A stretch of 7,032 bases of DNA from an uncultured Collinsella sp. Its GTDB lineage: Bacteria; Actinomycetota; Coriobacteriia; Coriobacteriales; Coriobacteriaceae. Both the position numbers and the translations under genes were made by a program. The notes under the pieces are model-generated. The model was not told where the DNA came from, searched no databases, and saw only the letters and a program-made list of their open reading frames with translations. The stretch spans positions 1 to 7,032 of the forward strand of contig CABRZN010000100.1 in assembly GCA_902475445.1 (NCBI GenBank), given 5' to 3'. Every line of letters begins with the position of its first letter. Position 1 is the first letter of the stretch. Positions 6,147 to 7,032 of this stretch are shown here, one piece after another.

Positions 6147-6818
6147 CTAGACCGAATAGCCCTGGCCGCGATGCGTGGTCAGATACCCCTTGACGCCGAT
6201 CTTGTCGAGCGTGGTGCGCAGGCGGTTGATGTTGACGGTGAGCGTGTTGTCGTCCACGAAGGCATCGGAGTCCCACAGGTCCTGCATGATGGCCGAGCGC
6301 GAGACAATCTTGCCCGCGCGGCTCAGGAGCAGAGAGAGGATGCGCAGCTCGTTTTTGGTGAGCTCGGTGCTGTCGCCGGTTGCCGTGTTGGTGACCGCGG
6401 AGCGGGCGAGGTCGAGTTCCAGCCCCTTGTGGACCATGGTGCTACGCTCGCCTGCCGCCGTGGTGCGGCGCATCAGCGCGTTGATGCGCGCCACGAGGAC
6501 GCGGGCGCTATAGGGCTTGGAAATAAAATCGTCCGCGCCGAGCGTCATGGCCATGACCTCGTCGATCTCGGTCGTGCGCGAAGTGAGGACGATGATGGGG
6601 ACCTCGGATTCGCGACGGACTTCGTGGCAGATGTGTTGGCCGTCTTTGACAGGAAGCGTGAGGTCGAGCAGTACCAGATCGGGCGCGGCAGCGAGAATAT
6701 CGCGCGAGACGTGCTCGAACGATTCGCAGGCCTCGACCTCAAAACCGGCACGGGCAAGGATATCGGCAAGCTCGCGACGAATGGGCTCGTCGTCCTCAAC
6801 GATATAGATCAGCGCCAT
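6147..6818 (-). CDS. OmpR/PhoB-family response regulator, BceR-like
   Basis: This 223-residue two-domain transcription factor is the cognate regulator of the adjoining kinase. Its receiver domain has acidic-pocket residues Glu8, Asp9 and Asp10, phospho-acceptor Asp52 (LLDLTLPVKDG), the switch Thr79 and Lys101 in the ISKPY motif. The DNA-binding winged helix occupies about 128-223: LTKNELRILSLLL, then the recognition-helix region FVDDNTLTVNINRLR, ending in a wing hairpin with RGQGYSV. The recognition segment resembles BceR-type regulators, which usually activate genes for bacitracin-type efflux or detoxification ABC transporters; such genes are not seen here. The ATG at 6818 has only a distant GAGGGGGG about 10 nt ahead, but the MALIYIVEDDE start fits the family exactly. 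It is first in the operon, with the kinase start 9 nt (or 0 nt, for GTG) past its stop. All catalytic residues are intact. Confidence 0.94.
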   Translation of the reverse strand: MALIYIVEDDEPIRRELADILARAGFEVEACESFEHVSRDILAAAPDLVLLDLTLPVKDGQHICHEVRRESEVPIIVLTSRTTEIDEVMAMTLGADDFISKPYSARVLVARINALMRRTTAAGERSTMVHKGLELDLARSAVTNTATGDSTELTKNELRILSLLLSRAGKIVSRSAIMQDLWDSDAFVDDNTLTVNINRLRTTLDKIGVKGYLTTHRGQGYSV

Positions 6819-6910
6819 GGATTCCGTTCCCCCCTCTTGGTTGTCTTACTGCCATTATTGCCGCGAAGTCGCCGGTGCGCGCCTCGCGCGGCATTAAGGT
6901 GACAGAACTG

Positions 6911-6932
6911 TTCGCGAACGAAAGCGTTCGAA
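6911..6932. repeat. Inverted repeats upstream of the response regulator gene
   Basis: CGAACG (6915-6920) and CGTTCG (6925-6930) pair around AAAG, and the overlapping TTCGCGAA (6911-6918) is a perfect palindrome. The pair sits about 95-120 bp upstream of the regulator start, so it is a possible autoregulatory site, or a hairpin in the leader. The wider non-coding stretch 6819-7032 has an AT-rich patch at 6961-6977, in which TTTAAT (minus strand, 6969-6974) is a weak -10 candidate without a good -35. I see no gene here. Confidence 0.3.
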
Positions 6933-7032
6933 TCGCCCCTCGCTCGCAGCGGGCGCGGGGATCAAATGATTAAATAAGGCTCTGTTAGACCAGGATTGAC
7001 ATACATGTGTCCCCACGGTGCCATATCTTTGA

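Noticed and set aside
5505..6902. 465-codon open frame on the + strand opposite the kinase and regulator genes
   Set aside because: It spans two well-supported genes in antisense and has a composition typical of shadow frames in GC-rich DNA.
6996..7029. Perfect -35 hexamer TTGACA on the + strand near the right edge
   Set aside because: No acceptable -10 box stands 16-19 bp away. The nearest candidates (CATATC, TATCTT) are 20-22 bp away, and any gene it would serve is beyond the window.

Overview
The window is GC-rich and carries five complete protein genes in four transcription units: pcrA (-), uppP (-), a universal stress protein gene (+), and a response regulator/histidine kinase pair (-). 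High GC, strong AGGAGG-type ribosome binding sites, a Gram-positive-type PcrA with a C-terminal Tudor domain, and an intramembrane-sensing kinase suggest a high-GC Gram-positive. A coriobacterium such as Collinsella is my best guess, but this is inferred from general protein flavour, not from any search.

Layout: positions 1-106 hold no convincing gene but do hold a perfect 10-bp inverted repeat downstream of pcrA. A PcrA/UvrD helicase occupies 107-2995 (-), with a plausible promoter behind it at about 3057-3087. A textbook intrinsic terminator (3135-3178) ends the uppP transcript. uppP (3223-4203, -) is best read from a TTG start with a good Shine-Dalgarno. The 249-bp divergent spacer between uppP and the stress gene carries an 11-bp dyad overlapping a -10-like box. 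The UspA-type gene (4453-4890, +) is followed by a 93-nt multi-stem element and then a bidirectional terminator. The kinase (5094-6137, -) lies just downstream of its regulator gene (6147-6818, -), and the two form one operon. The right end (6819-7032) is non-coding in the part visible.

How the genes relate: UppP recycles undecaprenyl pyrophosphate, the target of bacitracin, and the kinase/regulator pair has the BceS/BceR architecture that usually senses bacitracin-like peptides. Envelope-stress function is therefore plausible for the uppP-to-regulator half of the window, although the partner ABC transporter expected for such a system is not here. PcrA is a housekeeping repair and transcription-coupled helicase with no evident link to the rest.

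The points most worth a second look are the structured element after the stress gene, whose three non-Watson-Crick pairs are all G-U only in the + strand RNA, and an apparent four-residue loss inside helicase motif V of PcrA.
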